Positions 7,619 to 30,177 of a stretch of DNA of 64,000 bases are shown here, piece after piece. The stretch covers positions 1,230,001 through 1,294,000 of the forward strand of contig NZ_OZ035011.1 in NCBI RefSeq assembly GCF_964031165.1, read 5' to 3'. The position numbers were made by a program, and so were the translations under genes. The first letter of the stretch is position 1. The number at the start of each line of letters is the position of its first letter. The notes below the pieces were generated by a model that saw only the letters and a list, made by a program, of their open reading frames with translations, was not told the origin of the DNA and did no database searches. The stretch is from Rickettsiella endosymbiont of Rhagonycha lignosa. Lineage in GTDB: Bacteria; Pseudomonadota; Gammaproteobacteria; Diplorickettsiales; Diplorickettsiaceae.

Positions 7619-9219
7619 ATGGAATTGAACCGGGACTTACTCAGTCAGCTAGCTGGAAAAATTTAAACCAACATTTTTTGCAAATTAAAAAAACACCAAT
7701 CGCAGAATTATTTCTTAGTGATCCGCTGCGCGCTAAAAAATTTACATTAACCGAAAAAAACTTACATTTTGATTATTCAAAAAATCCGATAGACGAAAAA
7801 ACACTGACTCTGTTAACACAATTGGCAAACGATACTCATCTGAAAAAACAGATCAATGATTTATTTTCAGGCGCCTGTGTAAATACTACGCAACAACTCC
7901 CTGCCTTACACACGGCATTACGTGACCCCAGAAAATCTGGAATAATCGTGAATGGCGAAGATATTTTAGTCAAAATTCACGCTTGTTTAGATAAAATGCA
8001 ACATTTTGCAGAACAAATACATCAACACCAATGGCTAAGCTTTAGCGGCAAAAAAATAACCGACGTTATCAATTTAGGTATAGGGGGATCAGATTTAGGT
8101 CCTTTAATGGCAGTCCATGCATTGAAGTCTTTCCAACAAAACTCACTCCATTTTCATTTTATCTCACAAATCGACAACCGAACATTACAAAGCTTGTTAG
8201 AAAAAATTAACTTAGAAACCAGTTTATTTATTATTACCAGCAAATCCTTTACCACTTGTGAAACACTATTGAATGCGTCAACATTGCTAAAACTATTTCA
8301 AGAAAAATTTAGCTCAGCATCGAGCAAACCACATTTTTTAGCCGTCACCAGTGAAGTCGAAAAAGCTATCGCATTCGGTATCGATCCTGAGTGTATATTT
8401 CCACTCTGGGATTGGGTCGGCGGTCGATATTCATTATGGTCTGCGGTTGGTTTATCCATTGTTTTAGCTATTGGCATGTCAAATTTCCGCAAATTGCTAA
8501 GCGGCGCACATGCTATGGATCAACATTTTTTTCAGCAACCCTGGTTATCTAATATGCCGGTGTTGTTAGGACTATTAGGTATCTGGCAGGTCAATTTTTT
8601 TCAATCTTCAGCCCATGCTGTTTTACCTTACGATTCGGGTTTGAAGTACTTTCCTGCTTATTTACAGCAATTAGAGATGGAAAGTAATGGTAAATCGACA
8701 CGCATCGACGGTGAGTCTGTGGATTATGCCACCTGTCCGATTATTTTTGGCGACATTGGTTTAAATGCTCAACATGCGTTTAATCAATTGTTTCATCAAG
8801 GTACGGTCAATTTTTCAGCTGATTTTATTTGTACGTTGCATGATCCTAAACTCAATATTCAGCATCAGCAACATGTTATCGCTAGTGCTTTAAGTCAAAG
8901 TAAGGTCTTTATGGAAGGCTGCCACAGTGATATTAACTATAAAAATTTACGCGGTAATCATGCCAATAATATGCTAGCACTGAATGAACTTACTCCTTTT
9001 AGTTTAGGACAGTTGTTAGCACTTTATGAACATAAAGTCTTTGTGCAAAGTGTCATTTGGCAGGTTAATCCATTCGATCAATGGGGCGTGGAATATGGAA
9101 AACAATTAAATAAAAAGATATTCCAAAATTTAAACAATCCAAGTCAGCAGATGGAGGCAAGTTTAGATTCTTCAACGCAGGCGCTGATTCAGCTCTACAA
9201 ACAGATTAATACCCCGTAA
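7615..9219 (+). CDS. pgi: Glucose-6-phosphate isomerase
   Basis: Interconverts glucose-6-phosphate and fructose-6-phosphate in glycolysis and gluconeogenesis; 534 residues, normal family length. Seen in order: NLGIGGSDLGPLMAV (phosphate site), ITSKSFTTCETLLNA, WDWVGGRYSLWSAVGL, and QLEMESNGKSTRIDG. FGDIGLNAQHAFNQLFHQGT corresponds to the family motif WGEPGTNGQH; position 380 is Asp where many members carry the catalytic Glu. The C-terminal Lys region (GVEYGKQL) is present. The ATG overlaps the pcnB stop (ATGA), indicating translational coupling. Confidence 0.96.
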   Translation: MNGIEPGLTQSASWKNLNQHFLQIKKTPIAELFLSDPLRAKKFTLTEKNLHFDYSKNPIDEKTLTLLTQLANDTHLKKQINDLFSGACVNTTQQLPALHTALRDPRKSGIIVNGEDILVKIHACLDKMQHFAEQIHQHQWLSFSGKKITDVINLGIGGSDLGPLMAVHALKSFQQNSLHFHFISQIDNRTLQSLLEKINLETSLFIITSKSFTTCETLLNASTLLKLFQEKFSSASSKPHFLAVTSEVEKAIAFGIDPECIFPLWDWVGGRYSLWSAVGLSIVLAIGMSNFRKLLSGAHAMDQHFFQQPWLSNMPVLLGLLGIWQVNFFQSSAHAVLPYDSGLKYFPAYLQQLEMESNGKSTRIDGESVDYATCPIIFGDIGLNAQHAFNQLFHQGTVNFSADFICTLHDPKLNIQHQQHVIASALSQSKVFMEGCHSDINYKNLRGNHANNMLALNELTPFSLGQLLALYEHKVFVQSVIWQVNPFDQWGVEYGKQLNKKIFQNLNNPSQQMEASLDSSTQALIQLYKQINTP

Positions 9220-9328
9220 AATATCTATAATAATTTGCTCTATTTCACTATAAATTAAAAGCATCTATTTATATTAGGCACACTCGAATAGCACTGATAT
9301 ACTTAACATTTATCTATAAGGTTAATGA

Positions 9329-10207
9329 ATGGATATTGCAGATTCCAAGCCTTTTTCATCCGCAAAAGTCGAAGTTAAAAAACGTAGTCGACAAAAAGTG
9401 GCCTGGCCAGCCTACGAACTGGCTTTTTTGGATCACGATTTTTTGCTGCATAAATCATTACGTTCGGTACGTTTACAATTAGAATTGCTAAAACCAGAAC
9501 TCTCACAACAAAAGTTAAAAATCGAATCGACCATCGTTGTATTTGGCAGCGCTCGAGTGGTTGATCCAGAAGTAACCAAGCAACAACTTAAGCAAGTGCA
9601 ACTGAAATTAAAACAAAATCCACAAAGCACCTCCGCCAAAAAAGAGGAAAAATTGCTTAAAAACCAACTCGAAAAAGGGAAATATTACGAAGAATCGCAA
9701 CGATTTAGTCAAATAGTCTCTGAAAAGTGTCAAAAAAATCGACGTCGACATTTTGTCATCGTCACTGGCGGTGGGCCTGGCATCATGGAAGCCGCCAACC
9801 GCGGTGCTCAGGATGTTAAAGCAAAAAGTATCGGTTTAAATATTGTGCTACCGCACGAACAAAGTCCTAATCCATATATTTCACCGGAGCTCTGCTTTCA
9901 ATTCCATTATTTTGCAATCCGCAAAATGCACTTCTTGATCCGTGCTCGAGCATTAGTCTGCTTCCCTGGTGGTTACGGCACCTTAGATGAACTCTTTGAA
10001 GCCTTAACGCTGTTACAAACCAAAAAAATTAAACCCATTCCTTTATTACTATTTGGAAAAAAATATTGGTCGAAATTAATCGATTTCAATTTTCTAGTGA
10101 GTGAAGGCATGATCGATGCTAAAGACTTGAAATTTTTCCGTTTTGTTGAAACCGCAGAGCAAGCCTGGAAAATCATTGCCGAATTTTATAAGTTACCCAT
10201 GAAATAA
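9329..10207 (+). CDS. LOG-family nucleotide hydrolase
   Basis: A 292-residue member of the LOG / TIGR00730 family, often mislabelled lysine decarboxylase. Family members hydrolyse nucleoside 5'-monophosphates (some release cytokinin bases). Visible motifs are IVVFGSARV near 68-76, VTGGGPGIMEAANRGA near 145-160, and the diagnostic PGGYGTLDELFE near 213-224. The N-terminal ~65 residues and the Lys/Gln-rich insert at about 85-125 lengthen it compared with the ~190-residue minimal family. A ribosome site TAAGG stands 7 nt before the ATG. The true substrate cannot be read from sequence. Confidence 0.85.
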   Translation: MDIADSKPFSSAKVEVKKRSRQKVAWPAYELAFLDHDFLLHKSLRSVRLQLELLKPELSQQKLKIESTIVVFGSARVVDPEVTKQQLKQVQLKLKQNPQSTSAKKEEKLLKNQLEKGKYYEESQRFSQIVSEKCQKNRRRHFVIVTGGGPGIMEAANRGAQDVKAKSIGLNIVLPHEQSPNPYISPELCFQFHYFAIRKMHFLIRARALVCFPGGYGTLDELFEALTLLQTKKIKPIPLLLFGKKYWSKLIDFNFLVSEGMIDAKDLKFFRFVETAEQAWKIIAEFYKLPMK

Positions 10208-10228
10208 AATATGAGTTAATTTCATGGG
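10196..10228. terminator. Inverted repeat at the 3' end of the LOG gene
   Basis: CCCATGAAAT and ATTTCATGGG form a perfect 10-bp stem with a 13-nt loop that overlaps the LOG stop codon. It lacks an immediate T-tract, so it may be a 3'-end stabiliser or a weak bidirectional terminator before the convergent orphan gene. Confidence 0.4.
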
Positions 10229-10302
10229 CATTACAGATACCTTGCTCTATTTTTTACTCTCTATATACACTAGGATGTATCATGAAAGAGAAATAATCTT
10301 TC

Positions 10303-11370
10303 TTAACGGACCATGCCAGGGGATTGTGCATTATTATTTAAACTAAGCTCTGCTCGGCAATTACGTTGAAATTTGTTTTCTTTTTGCAATTCATCTGTTT
10401 GTTTTTTCCCTCCCATAGTAGGATATAAAATGTTATTTAAAGCTTGCCAAGGTTTATTTAACTTCCATGCCATAACAGAAGAATCTAAAGGACGAGGCTC
10501 CAGCACAGTCTGCAACTTCCCATCGTTACCTCGAGATTTAATTGAAAATGTAATATCTTCTGACTGAAGCAGTATATGATCTTTTTCTATTAATTTCTGG
10601 ATTGCGGAAATCGTTCGATTTTCATCGTCCTTGTTAATCATTTTAATTTGGATAAAAAATAAAAGTAATAAAGCAACTAAAGAAATTCTGTACTGAAAAC
10701 CAGTTTCAGCTACTTTTTTTAAAATATCCGCGCGATCCGGTGGAATTTCTACGACTATATGAAGTTTCTCGCCTGGCTTTAAATTAGCTAGATTGTGTTT
10801 AATCTGTAAGCGTAAGTTATCAATATTAATTTTATAATCATAATCTATAGGATTCATTGGATCAGGAGAAAATGACTCAGGATCAAAAACTTTAGCGGTA
10901 AGATGCGCATCTGTTTTTTTATTTTTTAATTGTTCATGCTGCAAAGAAAGCTTCGCTTTATAAGTATTAATGGCATTCGGAGAAAAACCAGCTAATGAAT
11001 CACACAATGGCTTAGTTTTTACATCAAAAGATTGAGCAAATTCTTCTTTTTGGTCTGGTTGAATATTGTCTCTTAAGCCTTCAATTAGTTTACTTTTAAT
11101 TAATGTCAATTTATTTTGTAATTTTTGCTGAGCATCGACGACGATCTCTCCTGTTTGAGGCCTACTTAAATGCTTGTTAGCCATCCCTGTAAGAACCTCA
11201 CGATAAGCTTTTAATACATCCTCTTTCGCTTGCAATTGAATATTTTCATTTATATAGGCATCATTGCTAAAATCCAATTGCTGCTTAGCTTTACCAAGCA
11301 AAGCCTCTTTTATATCTTTAACTGCAGCTTGATGGGTTATTTGGATTTGATTTTTTTCTATTTCATTCAT
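10303..11370 (-). CDS. Orphan protein, partner of the giant protein
   Basis: Not recognised; 355 residues. The ATG at 11370 is preferred because GAGGCGAGGTG precedes it at good spacing; the GTG at 11379 lies inside that ribosome site. It is soluble and helical except for one hydrophobic stretch (LVALLLLFFIQI) near residues 230-243 of this protein. The region just before it, GEKLHIVVEIPPDRADILKKV, looks like a small alpha/beta unit. The tail is polar (LNNNAQSPGMVR). The start is 20 bp after the stop of the 4636-residue giant gene, so the two are almost certainly one transcript. A shared role or secretion route is plausible, but nothing shows a function. Confidence 0.75.
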   Translation of the reverse strand: MNEIEKNQIQITHQAAVKDIKEALLGKAKQQLDFSNDAYINENIQLQAKEDVLKAYREVLTGMANKHLSRPQTGEIVVDAQQKLQNKLTLIKSKLIEGLRDNIQPDQKEEFAQSFDVKTKPLCDSLAGFSPNAINTYKAKLSLQHEQLKNKKTDAHLTAKVFDPESFSPDPMNPIDYDYKINIDNLRLQIKHNLANLKPGEKLHIVVEIPPDRADILKKVAETGFQYRISLVALLLLFFIQIKMINKDDENRTISAIQKLIEKDHILLQSEDITFSIKSRGNDGKLQTVLEPRPLDSSVMAWKLNKPWQALNNILYPTMGGKKQTDELQKENKFQRNCRAELSLNNNAQSPGMVR

Positions 11371-11390
11371 AATAAGCACCTCGCCTCTAT

Positions 11391-25301
<13,911 letters not shown>

Positions 25302-25355
25302 GCTTCCTTAGATGGAAAGTCTTTTAATTTTTATTAGTTAAATTTTCCCACATTT

Positions 25356-25388
25356 ATTTTACAAAATATATATTAAACTTTTATTAAG
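25356..25388 (-). promoter_or_regulatory. PmrA-box-like promoter of the giant gene
   Basis: The minus strand reads CTTAAT-AAAAG-TTTAAT (half-sites 11 bp apart), then 10 nt, then TAAAAT as -10. It predicts a transcript start near 25349 and a 48-nt leader with AAGGAAG before the ATG. Half-sites fit the YTTAAT-N5-YTTAAT PmrA pattern; the central TT of the Coxiella consensus is AA here. The rest of the 25302-25509 gap holds nothing else I can identify. Confidence 0.45.
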
Positions 25389-25509
25389 TGCAGAAATTTT
25401 TTATACAAAAAAAGCTGGGATGGTTCGAGAAGCTATAAAAGTTAAAATTAAGAAATGAGATCTTTCAGGAAAAAGCAGTTAAATAGCCCGCTATACAGGA
25501 CATTAAACA

Positions 25510-25992
25510 CTATAATTGAAACCGCAGGGCTTTTTCTTTGTGATCGGGTTTAAAATTAATTACTTTAATTGCTTTATTTTCGCATTCAATCCAGCCAAAA
25601 CGTTTCGCAGCAGCAAGCCCATCTATTTTAACCCGCTTAGCGCCGCGCTGGACTAATAGATCGATCATAGAACTTACCGTCGTTAAGAGTCGACCGGTTG
25701 TATAACTTCCATAAAGCTTACCGGGAGAAGTTTTTAATAGCGTTCCATAATCAAAAATTGGATAGCCTTTCTCAACTTGAATAATGTCAGGCCGTGTCAG
25801 CAACGTCCCGCTTTCTCCTCCATCGCTATCCTCTTGAGTTTCTACTATGGAAACTTCAAAATAGCCCCATAGCAATAACAAAAACAAATGAGCTTGTTCA
25901 GAATTTATAGGATTATCGATAAGTCCAGCAATCTGACTCAATAACTCATCTATATTTAAATTAAATTTATCAATTTCATTATTGTTAACCAT
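25510..25992 (-). CDS. Small orphan downstream of dotA
   Basis: A soluble protein of 160 residues that I do not recognise. The ATG at 25992 is chosen because AAGGTGA stands 5 nt before it; the GTG nine bases upstream lies within that ribosome site. The N-terminal half is acidic (QEDSDGGESG), and the C-terminal part has an alternating helix/strand pattern with basic residues (RGAKRVKIDGLAAAKRFGWI). It begins 18 bp after the dotA stop, so it is probably the third gene of the icmV-dotA operon. A role in Dot/Icm assembly or regulation would fit the position but has no direct support. Confidence 0.75.
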   Translation of the reverse strand: MVNNNEIDKFNLNIDELLSQIAGLIDNPINSEQAHLFLLLLWGYFEVSIVETQEDSDGGESGTLLTRPDIIQVEKGYPIFDYGTLLKTSPGKLYGSYTTGRLLTTVSSMIDLLVQRGAKRVKIDGLAAAKRFGWIECENKAIKVINFKPDHKEKALRFQL

Positions 25993-26010
25993 TGAGTTCA
26001 CCTTTACAGA

Positions 26011-28428
26011 TTAAGGTGCAGCCCCCCCACCGGTACCGTTGCTTGGAGCTGAGCTAGATACGTCTGCTTTGGTTTGTTTCATTTCTCTTAAACGGCGACC
26101 TAGCTGCATGCCACCCCCTGAACTTTCACTTATGCCCTGGCTTGTAGGCATTTGTTGGGTAATCTGTCCAACATCTCGATCGTGCTGACCACGTATACCT
26201 TGTAGCATTGATTCTTCGTGGCCACTTTCCTGTGGACCACCTATCCAACGCAGTACTTTATTCGGAACTTCATAAATCATTGAAAAACAACGGTTAACAA
26301 TGGCTAGCACCGCCGCCGCATAAATAGCCATCATAGCGGTTTGGTAAACAATGGCAAAAATATCGCCGTTATAATCATTCAAAAATTGCACTGCAATACT
26401 AAACCCGTGATTAAATACTGAAAGGGCAACATACGATAAAATAATCCCAAAAATAAAACCAAACACCATTAACATAGGTCTTAAGAAAACACTGGCAAGC
26501 AGCATGATCGATTGTTCCGCTTTACCCAAAAAGTCATGCCCTTCTGGATGCGTAATTCCCAATGCCACTAAGGGTGCCGCTAAAATTGCCTCTAACACCA
26601 CCGCAAACCAGGTAATACTACCAAATGCAAACAGGAAGAACGGAATTAATGGCACATAATAGGAAAGAATAGAACCCAAAACAAAATTAATCCCCATCCA
26701 AACAGTGAGCATGGGAACTACCAACATCAACAGATTAGTAATCGCTAACATGGCGTTCACTGCACCCCCGACTGTCCAAAAACCCGAAGCAAATCCCGCT
26801 GCAATACCTACAATACCTAATCCAGTCATTGTGGCTAACAGAGATATCCAGACCTGTTCTACCATAGATACTAAGCCATTCCCCACTGACGCTAAAGCAA
26901 CAATGGGATCCATATCTTTATTATTAATTCCATCGGCTAATTTTTTTTCAAAATCCTGCACTCGAGGAAATATCGTATCCAAAATAGCACTTACTACCTT
27001 ACCAATTGCATTTACATTCGCTGGATGCTCTGGTAGAGAAGGATCAGCCTCGTCACCAGGATTATTATTGTTAGGAGCTCGTGTTATTTCTGCTGCCATA
27101 TAACTATCAATAACACCGCCTACACTCGGCAAGTTATTTTTTAGATTATATATTACATTATCGTCTTTGATCTGAGAAAAGGTATTTGAATCATAATCGG
27201 GATTAAACTCAGGATAAATTCTATCGGAAATTGCAAGCTCTCCTGTGTTTTTTCTAATACTTTGATTCAAACGAGCCATATTATAGTAATAGCTACCGGC
27301 AAGTATCCAACCTGATTTTTTTGCATTATTAATAAAGTCTTTATATTTTTTACTTCCATCATCCGCTAAAGAACGTAAAGCAGGCTTTACAATCCCAAAG
27401 TAATCCTCTCCTGCATCAACCAAATTATTTTTAAAGGGTTCAAAACTAGTCGAATCTAATTGAATTCTGCTAGCAAGTGTATGCGTTGTAGAAAGAGGAG
27501 ATATTGTATTAGCAATACTCTTTGCTTGAGCATTTAAATCTAAGATCATTTGTCTCATCGCAACACTTGCACTATCATTGGCATTCAAATTGGCCGGGTT
27601 ATCGATCTGTCCATTATCCGCCTTATTGCCAATAAAATTCCACGAAACTCTACCACACATACCTTCTAAATTGGCAAAAGCACCAGATAACTTTCCAGGA
27701 AAAGTAAAATATCCGCCGGTATCTTTTGTATAATCGATGGGTCGCCCTGTATTTTTTCCATCCGGCCCTTTACCTGTTACAGTTAGCGAGCTTAAAAAAT
27801 CAGGCACTACAACCTTTTCATTTGGATCCGTGTTGTAATATTGATTAGCCAAAGCATTATGTACAGCCAACATACATACTTCTGATTTTAGAATACTACC
27901 CGCTTTATTAATTAAAAAAGTATTATTAGCACCTTTTTTTGGATCCAATGATTGAATGGGCTCAATTATTGTTCCGTTACGATTAATATAATTTAAAGTG
28001 ACATTCCATACCTCATCCGCAGCACCAACACCTTGTACCACTACCCACATAACAAGAATTTGTATAAAAGAGTAACCGGTAGCTTTCGGTAATAATAAAC
28101 CTATCCCACCGACCGTTCGCAGTGGAATCCAAATTGACGACCATTTCTTACCGAGAAACTCACCCTCATGCGAGGTATTTAAAATGGAAGTAAATAAAAC
28201 ATAACTTAATACTATAGAAGCCATAACTAATATGATGGAATTAAACGTCCCAAACATCGTTCCTAAAATTTGACTTCCTGTGCCATGTAACACGCCATCC
28301 ACCACACCAAAAATAGTCGCTAAATACGACATCGATAAATCAGTGCTAGGAGGTGTTAAGCTTAAGGTGTCTGCTAACAACAACGATGGAAATAAGTAAA
28401 GGAAGCTGGTTAATAGAAACTTACGCAT
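26011..28428 (-). CDS. dotA: DotA, Dot/Icm type IVB secretion inner-membrane protein
   Basis: Polytopic inner-membrane component of the Dot/Icm type IVB secretion system, 805 residues. The start at 28428 is chosen over 28470: GGAAG lies 7 nt before it and it gives a clean signal peptide (MRKFLLTSFLYLFPSLLLA). Membrane segments follow near 50-80 and 100-130. A long periplasmic region reaches to about 470, and a C-terminal membrane cluster spans about 495-735. The last ~70 residues are Gly/Ser/Gln-rich. The size matches the shorter Coxiella-type DotA rather than the >1000-residue Legionella form. Its ATG overlaps the icmV stop by 8 nt, as expected for the conserved icmV-dotA pair. Confidence 0.9.
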   Translation of the reverse strand: MRKFLLTSFLYLFPSLLLADTLSLTPPSTDLSMSYLATIFGVVDGVLHGTGSQILGTMFGTFNSIILVMASIVLSYVLFTSILNTSHEGEFLGKKWSSIWIPLRTVGGIGLLLPKATGYSFIQILVMWVVVQGVGAADEVWNVTLNYINRNGTIIEPIQSLDPKKGANNTFLINKAGSILKSEVCMLAVHNALANQYYNTDPNEKVVVPDFLSSLTVTGKGPDGKNTGRPIDYTKDTGGYFTFPGKLSGAFANLEGMCGRVSWNFIGNKADNGQIDNPANLNANDSASVAMRQMILDLNAQAKSIANTISPLSTTHTLASRIQLDSTSFEPFKNNLVDAGEDYFGIVKPALRSLADDGSKKYKDFINNAKKSGWILAGSYYYNMARLNQSIRKNTGELAISDRIYPEFNPDYDSNTFSQIKDDNVIYNLKNNLPSVGGVIDSYMAAEITRAPNNNNPGDEADPSLPEHPANVNAIGKVVSAILDTIFPRVQDFEKKLADGINNKDMDPIVALASVGNGLVSMVEQVWISLLATMTGLGIVGIAAGFASGFWTVGGAVNAMLAITNLLMLVVPMLTVWMGINFVLGSILSYYVPLIPFFLFAFGSITWFAVVLEAILAAPLVALGITHPEGHDFLGKAEQSIMLLASVFLRPMLMVFGFIFGIILSYVALSVFNHGFSIAVQFLNDYNGDIFAIVYQTAMMAIYAAAVLAIVNRCFSMIYEVPNKVLRWIGGPQESGHEESMLQGIRGQHDRDVGQITQQMPTSQGISESSGGGMQLGRRLREMKQTKADVSSSAPSNGTGGGAAP

Positions 28429-28882
28429 TATTTTTCTTCCTATTAAAAAATTGATAACTGAACCAATCACGAAAATTACAACCTAAACGACGCTGTTTAA
28501 TTTGAAATAACCAAAAATGATAACGAAAGATTTGCGTCAAAATAATAATACAAATGCCTAGGCAAGGAAAAAATCCCCGCAAAGAGTGGTTATAGAAGAG
28601 GAGATAAACACTATAGCTAACGCTAACGAAGAAAAGAAAAATCCATATCCACAGCAAACGCGTAAATTCTTTGCTGCGTTGCATTAAATCTGCTGTTGTT
28701 AATTTAAGACGTATCAGTGCTTCTTCAAAGGATTCCTGTGTCTTGGCATGGTCAGGAATAAAGAATTTTTTAATGAATCCGAAAACAGAACGATTGTTTT
28801 TTACCAATTGTTGATAGTCTACCCACTTTGGAACATCAACAGCTGGCTTAATTATTTTTTTTATAGCACCAAAAAAACTCAC
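28421..28882 (-). CDS. icmV: IcmV, Dot/Icm secretion accessory membrane protein
   Basis: A small inner-membrane protein of the Dot/Icm system, 153 residues, matching the usual IcmV length. A basic, amphipathic N-terminus is followed by two membrane segments at about 77-97 and 104-125 and a basic tail ending NRKKNNA. Identity rests on size, topology and position: it precedes dotA with an 8-nt overlap and is divergent from icmW, the arrangement known from Legionella and Coxiella. In Legionella IcmV is needed for intracellular growth; its exact role is unclear. Confidence 0.82.
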   Translation of the reverse strand: MSFFGAIKKIIKPAVDVPKWVDYQQLVKNNRSVFGFIKKFFIPDHAKTQESFEEALIRLKLTTADLMQRSKEFTRLLWIWIFLFFVSVSYSVYLLFYNHSLRGFFPCLGICIIILTQIFRYHFWLFQIKQRRLGCNFRDWFSYQFFNRKKNNA

Positions 28883-29168
28883 GTATCACCCCGCGGTTTA
28901 ATATTCTATGTTATCCCGACTGCATCCAACTTGCAAATTTCTCGTTAAGATCCAGCTTGGTAGATGCTCTTTGGATTGTCGCGCTACCCGCTAGTAAAAC
29001 GAGCGAAAAATCCTAATTAACCGCTTAAATTCTTGCACAATTCTAAACGAAGTTCCTATCGATCAAGATCGGATTTGATTTAGCTTGCATTAAGTTGGAT
29101 AATCAAGGTTCCTTTGCCGCAGTTTATACTCAATTAAATGGGTATTACAAATAAAACAATACATACTT
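28883..29168. promoter_or_regulatory. Divergent icmV/icmW control region
   Basis: 286 bp between the two divergent dot/icm transcription units. An imperfect inverted repeat GGATTGTCGC...GCGAAAAATCC lies near 28971-29013. CCTAATTAACCGCTTAAAT at 29012-29030 carries one good PmrA-type half-site (CTTAAA), but the other half is poor. No confident -35/-10 pair is visible, and no small ORF with a ribosome site is seen. Confidence 0.35.
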
Positions 29169-29621
29169 ATGCCTGACTTAACTCACAAAGGTTCACACCT
29201 CTACTGGAAACAATACCAAGATCCCTTGATCTATAGGGTTCTTTGCTTCATGGAAAGCGTTGAATCTTGGACTAAAGATGGTGATACCACGCTTGAAGCA
29301 AGCCTCTTAGAGCTGGGTAAAGAGCTCGATGATATCGATAAAGTTGATCTGGATAAACTTGCTCAACAAGCGTTGTTTATTCGTTTAGGTAATCATTTAG
29401 GTATGTCTCGTACCTTGCGTCTACTTCAAGCAATAGACACTTCACATCCAGGTTCTGCCGCTAAATTACTCATGCATGCCGAAGAAGTCAGTAATGGTCC
29501 TGAAGATGAAGCAGGCTTATTTTTGCGTAGAAATATTAGCTTTGAACGTTTACGTCTACTCGCTAGAGTGTTTTCCCAAGATCGCTTGGATCTAGTTTTA
29601 AAAGCATTAGAAGGTGAATAA
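29169..29621 (+). CDS. icmW: IcmW, Dot/Icm effector chaperone
   Basis: A small acidic cytosolic chaperone of 150 residues (Legionella IcmW is about 151). With IcmS it binds effectors and presents them to the DotL coupling complex. The sequence reads as a full-length IcmW: HLYWKQYQDPLIYRV at the start, the central RLGNHLGMSRTLRLLQ and the closing FERLRLLARVFSQDRLDLVLKALEGE region. It heads the plus-strand unit with the proline-rich protein and icmX, 2 bp before the next start. Of the Dot/Icm genes here this is the firmest. Confidence 0.95.
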   Translation: MPDLTHKGSHLYWKQYQDPLIYRVLCFMESVESWTKDGDTTLEASLLELGKELDDIDKVDLDKLAQQALFIRLGNHLGMSRTLRLLQAIDTSHPGSAAKLLMHAEEVSNGPEDEAGLFLRRNISFERLRLLARVFSQDRLDLVLKALEGE

Positions 29622-29623
29622 TT

Positions 29624-30142
29624 ATGCTAAGGTCATGGCAATTTCGATGCGCTTTAATTTTTTTCAGCTGTTCCTTCATTGGTTTAGCGCATGCTAATTC
29701 TGAACCACCAAAAAGTGACTCCTTGCAAAGCTATCGTGATGAAATTAAACAATCTGAAACCAATGCCTCGCAAGCAGTGCTAGATGCCTTACAAGCCAAT
29801 ACCGACACCGACAACTCTTCTCAACAAAACCAAACAGCACCCGGAACATCCGCAACGACGTCGAAACCTCGTTCCAATAACGATAAAGCCTTTATCCCCT
29901 TAGATAAATCTGCAAACTCAAGCAATCCACCCAATAAAAATCCTTGGCTGCAACCTAATCCTTGGGCAAAACAACCGCCTAATATTTGGGAAAAAAACGC
30001 CAAACTAAATCCTTATTCGAATGCACCTATTCCTGGACCAACACCACCATCAAATGTAGCTATTCCTAGTCCACCCAATATTTTTGCACCATCACCGCCA
30101 AGCTCTAACACAAGCAATTTACAATCTAATGCTCATTCATAA
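29624..30142 (+). CDS. Proline/asparagine-rich secreted protein between icmW and icmX
   Basis: A signal peptide (FRCALIFFSCSFIGLAHA, residues about 7-24) is followed by a low-complexity mature part rich in Pro, Asn and Ser. Short repeats such as NPWLQPNPW, PNIWEKN, PPSNVAIPSPPN and FAPSPPSSN occur between about residues 95 and 165. The ribosome site GAAGGTGA is 7 nt before the ATG and overlaps the icmW end. There is no recognisable domain. It sits between icmW and icmX, which are adjacent in Legionella, so it is probably periplasmic or secreted with the Dot/Icm machine. It could also represent a Pro-rich IcmX leader that became a separate gene; that is speculation. Confidence 0.8.
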   Translation: MLRSWQFRCALIFFSCSFIGLAHANSEPPKSDSLQSYRDEIKQSETNASQAVLDALQANTDTDNSSQQNQTAPGTSATTSKPRSNNDKAFIPLDKSANSSNPPNKNPWLQPNPWAKQPPNIWEKNAKLNPYSNAPIPGPTPPSNVAIPSPPNIFAPSPPSSNTSNLQSNAHS

Positions 30143-30177
30143 AAAAATTTACTTTAAAACTTCGTGAGGATGTTACT

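Noticed and set aside
29012-29030. PmrA box upstream of icmW
   Set aside because: Only one half-site (CTTAAA) is good; the partner 11 bp upstream reads CTAATT and no -10 follows at the spacing seen at the other sites.
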